A DNA stretch of 64,000 bases from Kumtagia sp044326205 (GCF_044326205.1 NZ_JBIRCY010000007.1:62001-126000); one strand, 5' to 3'. Shown: positions 26,115 through 35,094, counted from the stretch's first letter. A program made the numbers and translations. The notes: generated by a model not told the origin, from the sequence alone.

Positions 26115-27119
26115 ATGGCTCAACTGGCAGTTCAGTCGGTTTCCGCCCCATCGGTGCCCCGAGGCGCAGTCGTTTTCGACGCCGCGAGCACGGCCGCGCC
26201 GGCCGTCCGGCTTCGCGCCTGGCGCGATTTCATGTCGGATCGCCTGGCCGAGTTCGATTATTTTCCGAACAATGACGAACCGTTCTACGGGGCTGTCGTG
26301 TCGATGGACATCGGTCCGATCCGCATCAACCGGGTCGATTGCTCAGGCGGCCGCTGGAGCCGGCGGGCCAATCACCTCGCCGACGGCCAGGAAAACTACA
26401 ATCTGTGCATGTCGATCGATTCGGGCTACCGGCTGACGCAAGGCGGCGCCGATATCGTGCGCCGGCCGGGTGATTTCGTGCTGATCGACAAGGCGCGGCC
26501 GAGCGAATGCGTCGTCGATACCAGCGGCGCGGACTACCAGATCGTCGTGCCGCGCGCCGCCGTCCACACCAGCCAGCGCGGACAAGACTTCAGCTCCGAA
26601 ATCGCGATCGACAGTGCTTCCCAGCCGCTGCGCCTGCTGCGCTCCTACGTCACCTCGATCTTCGCGGCGGCACAGGATCTCTCCGATCCCGTCATCTCGC
26701 AGAAAGTCGGCGATCACCTGCTGGACCTCGCCATACTCGGCCTTGCGCCCTGCCGCGACGTGGCGCATCAGGCCGGCAACCGCGGGCTGAAGGCGGCGCG
26801 CCTCGGCGTCGTGCTCGGCGAGATCAACAGCCGGTTCCGCGATCCGGCGATCTGCCCGCAATCGGTCGCCGCCGCCGTCAACATCTCGCCACGCTACCTC
26901 TTTCAGTTGCTGGAGGAGCGCGGGCTGGTGTTCAGCAAATTGGTGATGGAACTGCGGCTGAAGCGGGCGCGCGACCTGCTCGACGACTACCGCAACGACC
27001 ACCTGCGCATCGGCCAGATCGCCTACGATTGCGGCTTCAACGACCTGTCCTATTTCAACCGGGCCTTCCGCGCTCGCTTTGGCGACGCGCCGGGCGCCGT
27101 ACGGGCCGGCAGGGTGTGA
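26115..27119 (+). CDS. AraC-family transcriptional regulator, copy 1
   Basis: 334 residues from ATG 26115, with GAGGGAG 8 bases upstream; a TTG at 26109 is in frame but too close to that site. Residues 1-220 form an AraC-binding-like domain (ligand sensing or dimerisation). The C-terminal 100 residues carry the two helix-turn-helix units, including SVAAAVNISPRYLFQLLEER and IGQIAYDCGFNDLSYFNRAF. It is divergent from the RTX gene and followed by a paralogue of the same architecture. Control of the RTX gene is inferred from position and from the 21-bp-spaced repeat between them. Confidence 0.92.
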   Translation: MAQLAVQSVSAPSVPRGAVVFDAASTAAPAVRLRAWRDFMSDRLAEFDYFPNNDEPFYGAVVSMDIGPIRINRVDCSGGRWSRRANHLADGQENYNLCMSIDSGYRLTQGGADIVRRPGDFVLIDKARPSECVVDTSGADYQIVVPRAAVHTSQRGQDFSSEIAIDSASQPLRLLRSYVTSIFAAAQDLSDPVISQKVGDHLLDLAILGLAPCRDVAHQAGNRGLKAARLGVVLGEINSRFRDPAICPQSVAAAVNISPRYLFQLLEERGLVFSKLVMELRLKRARDLLDDYRNDHLRIGQIAYDCGFNDLSYFNRAFRARFGDAPGAVRAGRV

Positions 27120-27205
27120 CGAGGCCGCATGAAACGGCGTCCGCACACTCTCCCCGCCGGTAGCCGCCGCGCGGCAGGCGGAGGCACGCGCAGGGCTGTC
27201 GCGCG

Positions 27206-28258
27206 ATGAGCCGTAAACGCGTGCAGGCCGCGACCAAGCCGGCTGTTCCGCGCGGCGCGCTGGTGTTCGACACCAGCGCCTTTGCGCCCGCCGACCGGCT
27301 CGACGCGTGGACCGACCACCTGTCACGCACCTTCGCCACTTTCGACTTCAACGTCTCGACCAACACGCCGTTCTACGGGCGACTGGAGACGCTTTCGCTC
27401 GGTCCACTGAAGATCAATCGCGGCGATTGCAGCGCCGCCCACTGGGCCCGACTGGGCCGCCATCTCTCCGACGGGCGCGACGACTACGGGCTCTGCGTGG
27501 CGCTTTCCGGCTCCTACCGCCTCATCCAGGGCGATGTCGACGTCATCCAGCAGCCCAACAGCTACACCCTGATCGACAATGGCCAGATCAGCAACGTCTA
27601 TGCCAACACCAGCGGCGTCGACTATGACATCGTGGTGCCGCGCGCTGCGCTGAGGAACACCCAGCGGGTGCGCGCCCTGTCGTCGCCGCCGATCCTCAAT
27701 GTCGACACCAACGCCATGCGGCTGCTCGGCATCTACATCGATTCCATCTACAACTCCGAGGCCGACTTCTCCGACCCCCTGCTCGCCGCCAAGACGGGCG
27801 AACATCTGCTCGACCTCATCGTCATGGGCCTGCAGCCAACGGCGGAAGCCACTGAACAGGCGCGCGACCGCGGCCTGCGCGCCGCGCGGCTGCGCTCCAT
27901 CCTGACCGAGATCCAGCGCTGCTTCGCCGAACCGTCGATCGGTCCGGCGAGAGTGGCGGCGCGCGTCAACATGTCCGAAAGCTATCTGCACAAGCTGCTG
28001 GACGAGCGTGGCCTCGTCTTTTCACGGATCGTCATGGAACTGCGCCTCGGCCTTGCCGTCTCGATGCTGTCGGACCCGCATCACGACCTTGCCGGCATTG
28101 GCGAGATCGCCCGGCAGGCGGGCTTCAACGACGTCTCTTATTTCAACCGCTGCTTTCGCGCGCAGTTTGGCATGACGCCGCGAGACATGCGCAGCGGAGA
28201 GCGCACCATCCCGCCCGACCGACTTCTCGGCCCGGACACGATCCTGCGAGAACCGTGA
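27206..28258 (+). CDS. AraC-family transcriptional regulator, copy 2
   Basis: 350 residues. It aligns with the preceding regulator from end to end: VPRGALVFDTSA against VPRGAVVFDAAS, TPFYGRLETLSLGPLKINRG against EPFYGAVVSMDIGPIRINRV, and the shared C-terminal RVAARVNMSESYLHKLLDER and IGEIARQAGFNDVSYFNRCF. The two genes are therefore a tandem duplication that has since diverged in the ligand domain. The gap between them is 86 bases without a clear terminator, so they may be co-transcribed. A possible weak hairpin follows its stop (around 28301-28340). Confidence 0.92.
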   Translation: MSRKRVQAATKPAVPRGALVFDTSAFAPADRLDAWTDHLSRTFATFDFNVSTNTPFYGRLETLSLGPLKINRGDCSAAHWARLGRHLSDGRDDYGLCVALSGSYRLIQGDVDVIQQPNSYTLIDNGQISNVYANTSGVDYDIVVPRAALRNTQRVRALSSPPILNVDTNAMRLLGIYIDSIYNSEADFSDPLLAAKTGEHLLDLIVMGLQPTAEATEQARDRGLRAARLRSILTEIQRCFAEPSIGPARVAARVNMSESYLHKLLDERGLVFSRIVMELRLGLAVSMLSDPHHDLAGIGEIARQAGFNDVSYFNRCFRAQFGMTPRDMRSGERTIPPDRLLGPDTILREP

Positions 28259-28354
28259 GGCCGCCAAGTCCGCGCGAAGCCGACCCGACGCTCGGATTTG
28301 CCGGAAGCCGACCAAGCATGCCCGCCGGGCCGGCTTTGCATTCGCCAAAACCAT

Positions 28355-28369
28355 AAAACATGTTGTTTT
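28355..28369. promoter_or_regulatory. A/T-rich palindrome before the GntR gene
   Basis: AAAACA-TGT-TGTTTT (28355-28369) has perfect 6-base arms. It lies about 45 bases before the proposed GTG of the GntR regulator in a short A/T-rich island, a suitable place for autoregulation. Similar A-tract/T-tract palindromes appear before other units of this catabolic region (36605, 36778, 48405, 48547). Confidence 0.45.
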
Positions 28370-28413
28370 TTTTCGCAATTTGCATAGTATTCGTGGAGGT
28401 TTTCTCATTCGTC

Positions 28414-29226
28414 GTGGTGATTCCCGACAATACACCGGAGGCGGATCATTCCCTCAACCTTCAGCATTTTCGCGATCGAGACGACGCCGTGCTGATCGCC
28501 AACGCCGACCCCGAAGCAGCCGAGCGCTGGCATTTCCATCCCATCACCAACACACGGGCCCATGAGGAAGTGGTCGAGCAGATCACTTTCGCCATTCTGT
28601 CCGGCGCCTATCATCCCGGCGAACGCCTGCCCAACATCGAGGCGCTGGCGCGGCTGATGGGCGTCAGCAAGCCGGTGGTCGGCGAGGCGCTGAAGGTCCT
28701 GGCCAGCGCATCGGTGGTGCGCGCGCTGCGCGGGGTGCATGGCGGCGTCGTCGTCGAAACCAATGAGGTGCCCGAGCGGATCATGGCGATGGCCGGTCCG
28801 CTTCGGCATTTCGAGCTTTCCGAAATCGTCGAGGCGCGCCGGCCGATCGAATTGCAGATCGCGCTGATGGCCGCCCAGCGGGCCACGCCGGAGGATTTCG
28901 CGGCGATGGAGGAGACCATCGAGCGCCTGCGCACCCACCGCAGGAGCGAACTTGCGGTGCGCATCCGCTTCGACCACCAGTTCCACTATTTAATGGGCCG
29001 CGCCGCGCGCAGCAGCGCGCTGGCGCTCTACCAGCACCAGATCCTCGAGCACCTGTTCGTGCGCATGCGCTCCTATTTCTCCGAGATCGAGGACGTGGAA
29101 TCGGTCATCGAACTGCATGAGGACACGCTGGCCGCCCTGCGCACCGGCGATCCCGCCGAAATCACCCGCGCCATCGACGTGCATCTGCGGCCGCTCGAGG
29201 ATGTCGTGCTGGGCCACACGAAATGA
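28414..29226 (+). CDS. GntR-family transcriptional regulator with FCD domain
   Basis: About 270 residues from GTG 28414; the frame stays open to ATG 28360, and a GGAGG at 28395-28399 lies 14 bases upstream, so the start is uncertain. The winged helix begins near residue 46 (EEVVEQITFAILSGAYHPGE, then LARLMGVSKPVVGEALKVLA). The FCD domain follows (EIVEARRPIELQIALMAAQR, then HQFHYLMGRAA and ELHEDTLAALRTGD). It overlaps the kinase gene by the ATGA of its stop and so leads the plus-strand kinase-enolase-dehydrogenase operon. It is the natural candidate to control the units between 28 and 49 kb. Confidence 0.88.
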   Translation: MVIPDNTPEADHSLNLQHFRDRDDAVLIANADPEAAERWHFHPITNTRAHEEVVEQITFAILSGAYHPGERLPNIEALARLMGVSKPVVGEALKVLASASVVRALRGVHGGVVVETNEVPERIMAMAGPLRHFELSEIVEARRPIELQIALMAAQRATPEDFAAMEETIERLRTHRRSELAVRIRFDHQFHYLMGRAARSSALALYQHQILEHLFVRMRSYFSEIEDVESVIELHEDTLAALRTGDPAEITRAIDVHLRPLEDVVLGHTK

Positions 29227-30257
29227 GCGTGCCTGACCGGGATCATGTTGATCCCGCTTCTTCTTCCGAAGACGACGTGCAGGCCGGCCTCACGGGCCTC
29301 GATCTTCTGCGGCCAGGAGAGCGCCCGGTTCTGGAACCGCTCGGCGGCGGCGTGTCGTCGGAAATCTGGAAGGTTTCCACCGCCGCCGGCGCACTCTGCG
29401 TCAAACGGGCGTTGGCCCGGCTGAAGGTCGCGGCCGTCTGGGAAGCACCACTGGAGCGTAGTCATTTTGAAGCCGAATGGATGCGGGTGGCCGGCGCAAT
29501 CCGTCCCGATAATGTACCCGAACTCATCGCCGAGGATGTCGGCCGGCATCTGGTGGTGATGCGCTTCCTGCCGCCCGAAAAATTCGGGCTTTGGAAGACA
29601 ATGCTGCGCGATGGCCACGCGGATGCCGGTTTCGCTGCGGAGGTCGGCCGTGTACTCTCGGCGATCCACTCCGCCACTGCCGACGATCCGGCCATCGCCG
29701 CGCGCTTCGCCACCGACGCCGCCTTCCACGCGATCCGCCTGGAGCCATATCTCGAAGCGACCGCGCGCAGGCACGAGGAGGTTGCCGAGAGGCTGTTCGA
29801 CCTGTCGGCGACAACCGCCGCCACGCGACGCTGCCTTGTCCATGGCGACGTCAGCCCCAAGAACATGCTTGTGGGTCCGAAGGGGCCGGTGATCCTCGAC
29901 GCCGAATGCGCCTGGTTCGGTGATCCGGCCTTCGATCTGACCTTCGTGCTCAATCATCTGCTGCTGAAATGCCTGTGGACTCCCTCGGCGAGCGCCGGCT
30001 TCCTCCGCTGTTTCGCAGCCTTGTCCGAAGCCTATGTCACCGGCGTGATGTGGGAGCCGGTTGCGGCCGTCGAGGCCCGCGTCGCGGCGCTCCTGCCGGG
30101 ATTGATGCTGGCGCGTATCGACGGAAAATCGCCGGTCGAATACATCACGGCCGAGGCGGACAAGGATTTGGTCCGGCGTTTCGCGATCCGGCTGCTGAAG
30201 CACCCGGTCGCCAGGCCGGCCGAAATTGCCGAGCGGTGGCGCAAGGAGATTGCATGA
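29223..30257 (+). CDS. APH-fold phosphotransferase (small-molecule kinase)
   Basis: 344 residues. The kinase-like core has an N-terminal lobe (LEPLGGGVSSEIWKVSTAAG, with a putative ATP-binding Lys in CVKRAL), the catalytic loop HGDVSPKN at residues 207-214 (Asp209, Asn214) and the metal-binding Asp226 in ILDAECAWFGDP. This is the aminoglycoside phosphotransferase/choline kinase/methylthioribose kinase fold, which phosphorylates hydroxyl groups of small molecules. The start overlaps the GntR stop and the stop overlaps the start of the enolase paralogue. Making a phosphorylated substrate for that enzyme is the best inference; antibiotic resistance is less likely in this setting. Confidence 0.85.
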   Translation: MSVPDRDHVDPASSSEDDVQAGLTGLDLLRPGERPVLEPLGGGVSSEIWKVSTAAGALCVKRALARLKVAAVWEAPLERSHFEAEWMRVAGAIRPDNVPELIAEDVGRHLVVMRFLPPEKFGLWKTMLRDGHADAGFAAEVGRVLSAIHSATADDPAIAARFATDAAFHAIRLEPYLEATARRHEEVAERLFDLSATTAATRRCLVHGDVSPKNMLVGPKGPVILDAECAWFGDPAFDLTFVLNHLLLKCLWTPSASAGFLRCFAALSEAYVTGVMWEPVAAVEARVAALLPGLMLARIDGKSPVEYITAEADKDLVRRFAIRLLKHPVARPAEIAERWRKEIA

Positions 30258-31543
30258 AGACTGCCATCCAAAGCGTGGCCGCGCGAAGAATCTGGGATTC
30301 GCGCGGGCGGCCCACCGTCGAGGTGGAGATCGGACTTTCGGGCGGCGCACGCGGCCGCGCCATCGCGCCGGCCGGCGCGTCGACGGGTTCCGGCGAGGCT
30401 GTCGATTTGCGTGACGGCGGTGCGCCGCAAGGCGGAATGGATGTGACAAAAGCGCTGGCCGGCATCGCGGCCGAAATCGCCCCGGCGCTGGCCGGCCTCG
30501 ACACGACCGACCAGGCCGGCATCGACCGCACGCTGATCGACCTCGACGGCACGCCGAACAAGGGAAGGCTTGGTGGCAACGCGCTGATCGCCACCTCGAT
30601 GGCGGCCGCGCATGCGGCGGCGGCCGGCGTCGGCCTGCCGTTGTGGAAATATTTTGCGGGCGATGAAGCGCCGGGGCGCGTGCCCTTGCCTGAAATTCAG
30701 ATCTTTGGCGGCGGCGCGCATGCCGGACGGCGGATCGACATCCAGGACCTGATGGTGGTCGCGGTCGGCGCCGAGGATTTTGCCACCGCGCTCGACTGGA
30801 CGGCGGAAGTCTACCGTGCCGCCGGAAAACTGCTTGCCGAACAGGGAAAGCTCGCCGGCGTCGCCGACGAAGGCGGCTTCTGGCCGGTCTTTTCATCCAA
30901 CGAGGAAGCGCTGTCGACGCTGGTGCAGGCGATCGAGCGCGCCGGCTTCCGTCCCGGCGAGGACGTCGCCGTGTCTCTCGACATCGCCGCCAGCGAGTTC
31001 GGCCAGAACGGCCGCTACCGGCTGGACCGCGAGAACCGCACGCTGTCGCGCGACGAGATGATCGACATGCTGCTCGGCTGGACGAAGCGCTATCCGATTG
31101 TCTCCATCGAGGACCCGCTGGCCGAGGACGACGAGGTCGGCCTCGTCGCCTTCACCAGGGCCGCGGGCGAAAGAATGCAGATCATCGGCGACGATTTTCT
31201 TGTCACGAATGCAGCGCGCGTCCGCCATGCCGCGTCCGTCGACGCCTGCAACGCGGTGCTGATCAAACCCAACCAGGCCGGCACGCTGACGGAAACCAAG
31301 GCGGCGCTGGATGCAGCGCGCGAGGCTGGTTACTCGGCGGTGGTGTCCGCGCGATCCGGCGAGACCGAGGATGTCACCATCGTCCATCTCGCCGTGGGAT
31401 GGGGCGTGCCGCAGCTCAAGGTCGGCTCGTTCACGCGCTCCGAGCGCATGGCGAAGTGGAACGAGGGACTGCGCCTGTCGGAAGCGCTGCCGACCGGCGG
31501 CGCATTGCCGCCACGCGCCTCGTTGCCCTGGGGCCGGCCATGA
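30254..31543 (+). CDS. Enolase paralogue with altered active site
   Basis: 429 residues from ATG 30254; an extended frame to 29969 overlaps the kinase. Sequence is enolase-like throughout: RIWDSRGRPTVEVEI, AGASTGSGEAVDLRDGG, ADEGGFWP (Glu206), SLDIAASEF (metal Asp243), SIEDPLAEDD (metal Glu286), GDDFLVTN (metal Asp313), LIKPNQAGTLTET (base Lys338) and RSGETED (phosphate-binding Arg367-Ser368), plus Lys389. Two groups near the leaving hydroxyl differ: the Glu of yeast position 168 is Asp165, and the His of yeast position 373 is Ala366 (VVSARSGETE instead of SHRSGETE). It is therefore probably not the glycolytic enzyme but acts on another 2-phospho acid, with the adjacent kinase and dehydrogenase. 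Confidence 0.88.
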   Translation: MKTAIQSVAARRIWDSRGRPTVEVEIGLSGGARGRAIAPAGASTGSGEAVDLRDGGAPQGGMDVTKALAGIAAEIAPALAGLDTTDQAGIDRTLIDLDGTPNKGRLGGNALIATSMAAAHAAAAGVGLPLWKYFAGDEAPGRVPLPEIQIFGGGAHAGRRIDIQDLMVVAVGAEDFATALDWTAEVYRAAGKLLAEQGKLAGVADEGGFWPVFSSNEEALSTLVQAIERAGFRPGEDVAVSLDIAASEFGQNGRYRLDRENRTLSRDEMIDMLLGWTKRYPIVSIEDPLAEDDEVGLVAFTRAAGERMQIIGDDFLVTNAARVRHAASVDACNAVLIKPNQAGTLTETKAALDAAREAGYSAVVSARSGETEDVTIVHLAVGWGVPQLKVGSFTRSERMAKWNEGLRLSEALPTGGALPPRASLPWGRP

Positions 31544-32484
31544 ACGTCCTGTTCCGCTTCGACAGCGCATCATGGCTCGCCGACCGCGTCGTGGGGCTTG
31601 CGTCGGAAGGGCTTTCGGTGCGGCTCTGCAGCGAGCAGGAAGAGTCTGGCTACCTGTCGGCGCTGCCGGAGGCCGACGTGCTCTGGCACATCCTGCGGCC
31701 GGTGACCGCCGAAGCGATCGAGTGCGCGCCAAAACTGAAACTCATTCAGAAGATCGGCGTCGGCGTGAACACGATCGACCTCGAAACCGCGAAGAAGCGC
31801 GGCATCGCCGTCTGCAACATGCCGGGCACCAACAGCCGCGCCGTCGCCGAACTGACCCTGCTGCTGATGCTCGCCTGCCTGCGCCGCACGGTGGGTTTCG
31901 ACACGCTGACCCGCGCCGGACAAGGCTGGTCCTGGCCGCTGGAGTGGCAGGGCGGGTTGGGCGAGATCGGCGGACGCACCGTCGGACTGGTCGGGTTCGG
32001 CGCGGTGCCACGGCTGCTCGCGCCGATCCTGACGGCGATGGGCGCGGAAATCATCTACACCGGGCGCCGTTCCTACCCCGACGTGCACTTCCCCTTCGTG
32101 ACCAAGGACGAACTGCTCGCCCGCGCCGATATCGTCTCGCTGCATGTGCCGCTCGGCGAGGGGACGCATGGCTGGCTCGACGCCGCATCGGTGGCCGCCC
32201 TGAAGCCGGGCGCGATCGTCGTCAACGTGGCGCGTGGCGGGCTGATCGCCGAGGCGGCGCTGGTCGCGGCGTTGGCGAGCGGACATCTCGCCGCCGCCGG
32301 CCTCGACGTGTTCGCCACCGAGCCTGCCGCCGCCGGCAATCCGTTGTTTGCACTGCCGAATGTCGTCGTCTCGCCGCATATCGCGTGGCTGACCCGCGCA
32401 ACCTTCGAGCGCAGCCTGACGGTCGCGGTCGAGAACTGCCGGCGGCTGAAAGCGGGGGAGGAATTGCTGCACCGCGTCGCCTGA
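31540..32484 (+). CDS. D-isomer-specific 2-hydroxyacid dehydrogenase
   Basis: 314 residues from ATG 31540, overlapping the stop of the enolase paralogue by ATGA; the longer frame to 31399 lies inside that gene. The NAD-binding Rossmann motif is GLVGFGAVPRLLAPILTAMG (note GFGAVP instead of GxGxIG). The active-site Arg is in VVNVARGGLIAEAAL, the Glu in LDVFATEP and the His in SPHIAWLT. It reversibly oxidises a 2-hydroxy acid or reduces a 2-oxo acid. Ending the operon after a kinase and an enolase-like lyase, it could act on the 2-oxo acid formed when the phosphoenol product is dephosphorylated. Confidence 0.9.
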   Translation: MNVLFRFDSASWLADRVVGLASEGLSVRLCSEQEESGYLSALPEADVLWHILRPVTAEAIECAPKLKLIQKIGVGVNTIDLETAKKRGIAVCNMPGTNSRAVAELTLLLMLACLRRTVGFDTLTRAGQGWSWPLEWQGGLGEIGGRTVGLVGFGAVPRLLAPILTAMGAEIIYTGRRSYPDVHFPFVTKDELLARADIVSLHVPLGEGTHGWLDAASVAALKPGAIVVNVARGGLIAEAALVAALASGHLAAAGLDVFATEPAAAGNPLFALPNVVVSPHIAWLTRATFERSLTVAVENCRRLKAGEELLHRVA

Positions 32485-32536
32485 GCGGCGAGCGCACAAC
32501 TCGAAGCGTCCGGACTTCGATCGAGTCCGAAAAGTT

Positions 32537-33700
32537 CTACGCCAGCAGCGCCTTGATATGCGGGGCGAGATCGGCCTTCGCTTCAAGCCCGAACCCCGGC
32601 GACGCGCCCGGCGTCACGCCACCGCCACCGACGACACACTCCTCGGCGTAACCGCCGACCGGCGCGAACACGCCGGGATAGGCTTCCGAGCCGCCGAGTC
32701 CCAGCCCGACCACGATATGCACCGCGATCATGTGACCGCCATGCGGATGCACATCGCTGCGCGAAAAACCCTTGGCTTCCAGCGACCGGATCATGCGGTG
32801 GAATTCGCCGAGGCCATAGCTCAGCGCCGGGTCCATCTGAAAAAGGTCCTTGCCTCTGCGCATCCCGCCGAACAGCGCGAGATTGTCGACGTCGTGGCAG
32901 GAGAACAGGTTCTCGCCGGTCGCCAATCTGTGCGGGTAGACCGCCGCCAGCTCGCTCATCAGATGATAGTCGAGCGGGTCGCCCGGCTCCTCGTACCAGC
33001 GCAGGCCGAAACCAGTCATCGCCTCGCCGTAGTCGAGCGCCGCCTTCACGTCGAAGCGGCCATTGGCGTCCACCGCCAGGTCCTCCGCCTGGCCGACCAG
33101 CTTAAGCGCAGCCTCGATGCGACCAATGTCCTCGCGTAGCGGGGCACCGCCGATCTTCATCTTAAACTTTTCGTAACCCATGTCGCGGTAGCGGCGCATC
33201 TCGTCCTGCAGCCTGCCGAGATTGTCCTCCGGATAATAATAGCCGCCGGCGGCATAGACCGGCATACGCTCCGACGGCTTTACGCCGAAATGCCTGGCGA
33301 TGGTCTTCCACGCGGGCTCGTCGTTCAGCTTGGCGTTCAGGTCCCACAGCGCCAGTTCGAGGGCCGCGACCGCATGCGCCCGATCGCCATGGCCGCCGGG
33401 TTTTTCGTTGCGCATCATCACCCTGAAGGCTTTGTCGGTGTCGAAGGCCTTGCCGGTCTCGTCCAACAACTCGTCTGGCTTCGCGGCCATCAGCCGGCGG
33501 ATGAAACGTTCGCGCATCAGGCCGCTCTGGGCATAGCGGCCGATGGAATCGAAGGCGACGCCGACCACCGGCCTGCCGTTGCGCATAACGTCCGACATGA
33601 CCGCCACCAGCGAGACGGTGTGTTCGGAAAAATTGACGACCGAATTCTGGATGTTGGCGGAAAGCGGCAGCGCGCTTTCCCGGATCTCGACGATGCGCAT
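32537..33700 (-). CDS. D(-)-tartrate dehydratase-like enzyme (enolase superfamily)
   Basis: 387 residues. It matches the characterised Bradyrhizobium D-tartrate dehydratase type in many blocks: RNEKPGGHGDRAHAVAALEL, VYAAGGYYYP, FKMKIGGAP (Lys180, Lys182), AVDANGRF (metal Asp211), WYEEPGDPLDY (Glu237), LATGENLFS (Glu263), LSYGL and VHPHGGH (His320). Positions agree with the known catalytic Lys184/His322 and metal ligands of that enzyme with an offset of two. It should dehydrate a sugar-acid-like 2,3-dihydroxy acid to a 2-oxo acid. It is the last gene of the minus-strand operon with aminotransferase and aldehyde dehydrogenase; the true substrate may differ from tartrate. Confidence 0.87.
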   Translation of the reverse strand: MRIVEIRESALPLSANIQNSVVNFSEHTVSLVAVMSDVMRNGRPVVGVAFDSIGRYAQSGLMRERFIRRLMAAKPDELLDETGKAFDTDKAFRVMMRNEKPGGHGDRAHAVAALELALWDLNAKLNDEPAWKTIARHFGVKPSERMPVYAAGGYYYPEDNLGRLQDEMRRYRDMGYEKFKMKIGGAPLREDIGRIEAALKLVGQAEDLAVDANGRFDVKAALDYGEAMTGFGLRWYEEPGDPLDYHLMSELAAVYPHRLATGENLFSCHDVDNLALFGGMRRGKDLFQMDPALSYGLGEFHRMIRSLEAKGFSRSDVHPHGGHMIAVHIVVGLGLGGSEAYPGVFAPVGGYAEECVVGGGGVTPGASPGFGLEAKADLAPHIKALLA

Positions 33701-33720
33701 GGGAGCTTTCCGTCAGCCTG

Positions 33721-35076
33721 TCAAAGCGTGCGCAGCGCGGTTTCCAGTGCGCGCACGCCGTTTTCGATGTCAGTGCGGCCGACGACCAGCGGCGGATAGA
33801 AATGCGCGCTGAGATTATTGCCGTCACGCGCGAAGCGCGGCAGCACCCCGGCATCATAGGCTTCCTTGCGGGCCTTGCGCAGCACCGCATCGGGATCCGG
33901 CAGATCTGAGATGTCCGACACGACGCTGGAGAGCAGGCCGATCACCGATATCTCGCGGACGCGCGGAACCGCTTGGCGCATGCGCTCCAGCTCGTCGCGC
34001 AAGACGTGCTCCATCGCGGCGGCGTTCTCGGTCAGCTTCTCGCGTTCCATAATGTCGAGCGCGGCCAGCGCCGCGACGCAGGCCACCGGATGGCCGGCAT
34101 AGGTGTTGAGGTGCAGCAGCGGCGTCGTCTTGAACACCTCGTTGACCATGCCCGAGACCGCCACCGCGCCCATCGGAACGTAACCGCTGGTCAGGCCCTT
34201 GGCATAGGTGATGATGTCGCCGCGCACGCAAAAATGCTCGGCGCCGAACATCTTTCCGGTGCGGCCGAAACCGCAGACGACCTCGTCGACGATCAGCAAC
34301 AGGCCGTAGCGGTCGCAGAGCGCGCGCAGGCCGGCGAAATATTCGCGCGTCGGAATTTTCACCGCCTGCGGGATCGCAACCGGCTCGGCGATGATGGCGG
34401 CGACCGTGTCCGGCCCCTCGCGCTCGATCAGCGCCTGCGTGTCGGCGAGCGAATCCCGCCACCATGTGTCGCGGTCGCGGCCCGCCGCCTCGCCGCCGGG
34501 AAAGGGTGCGGGCGCGTGCAGGAAATTGGGCGCTAGCGGCCCAAACCCGTTCTTGAAGGCCTGCACGCCGGTGGCAGCCGAAGCGGCGATGGTCGAGCCG
34601 TGGTAAGAGCCGACGCGCGACACGATCTTGGTGCGCTCGGGCTGGCCGCGCCGCGAATGGTAGGTGCGGGCGATCTTGAACGCGAGTTCGTTGGATTCGC
34701 TGCCGCTGTTGGTGAACGAGAACACCGGCTCGTCGCAGGCGACCAGCGGCGCCAGCCGCTCGCCCAGTTCGGCGACGTAGATGTGCGATATGCCGGCATC
34801 CAGCGCGATGAATTCGAGCTTCTCCACCTGTTCGGCGATACGCCGGGCGACCTCCTTGCGACCATGCCCGATCTGGCAAGCGCCGAGATGGCTGCCGGCA
34901 TCGAGCAGGCGATGGCCCTCCTCGTCGGTGACGTAGGCACCTTCGCCGGAGACGATCATCTTCGGATAACCGTCCGGATACTCCTTCTCGAGCGTCGCGA
35001 AATCCGCGAGAAAATGCCGGACATACTTCTTCGCGGTCGCGCGCATCGATGAGCCGGAGATGGTCGGGCTATGCAT
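33721..35076 (-). CDS. Class III pyridoxal-phosphate aminotransferase
   Basis: 451 residues. Cofactor-binding features are intact: FTNSGSESNELAFKIART, YHGSTIAASAATG, the Asp264 of LLLIVDEVVCGFGRTG and the Schiff-base lysine Lys293 in ITYAKGLTSGYVPMGA. Enzymes of this class move an omega-amino group (beta-alanine, 4-aminobutyrate, putrescine, aromatic amines) to pyruvate or 2-oxoglutarate. It lies between an aldehyde dehydrogenase and the tartrate-dehydratase-like enzyme with gaps of about 20 bases, so one transcript. The transamination product aldehyde would be the substrate of the aldehyde dehydrogenase. Confidence 0.93.
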   Translation of the reverse strand: MHSPTISGSSMRATAKKYVRHFLADFATLEKEYPDGYPKMIVSGEGAYVTDEEGHRLLDAGSHLGACQIGHGRKEVARRIAEQVEKLEFIALDAGISHIYVAELGERLAPLVACDEPVFSFTNSGSESNELAFKIARTYHSRRGQPERTKIVSRVGSYHGSTIAASAATGVQAFKNGFGPLAPNFLHAPAPFPGGEAAGRDRDTWWRDSLADTQALIEREGPDTVAAIIAEPVAIPQAVKIPTREYFAGLRALCDRYGLLLIVDEVVCGFGRTGKMFGAEHFCVRGDIITYAKGLTSGYVPMGAVAVSGMVNEVFKTTPLLHLNTYAGHPVACVAALAALDIMEREKLTENAAAMEHVLRDELERMRQAVPRVREISVIGLLSSVVSDISDLPDPDAVLRKARKEAYDAGVLPRFARDGNNLSAHFYPPLVVGRTDIENGVRALETALRTL

Positions 35077-35094
35077 GGTTGGCTCTTGGCTTGG

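Noticed and set aside
29223..30257. Aminoglycoside resistance phosphotransferase
   Set aside because: Only the general kinase fold is shared; the gene is coupled to an enolase paralogue and a regulator of a catabolic operon.
30254..31543. Calling this gene the glycolytic enolase (eno)
   Set aside because: The His-to-Ala and Glu-to-Asp changes in the active site and its place in a catabolic operon argue against it.
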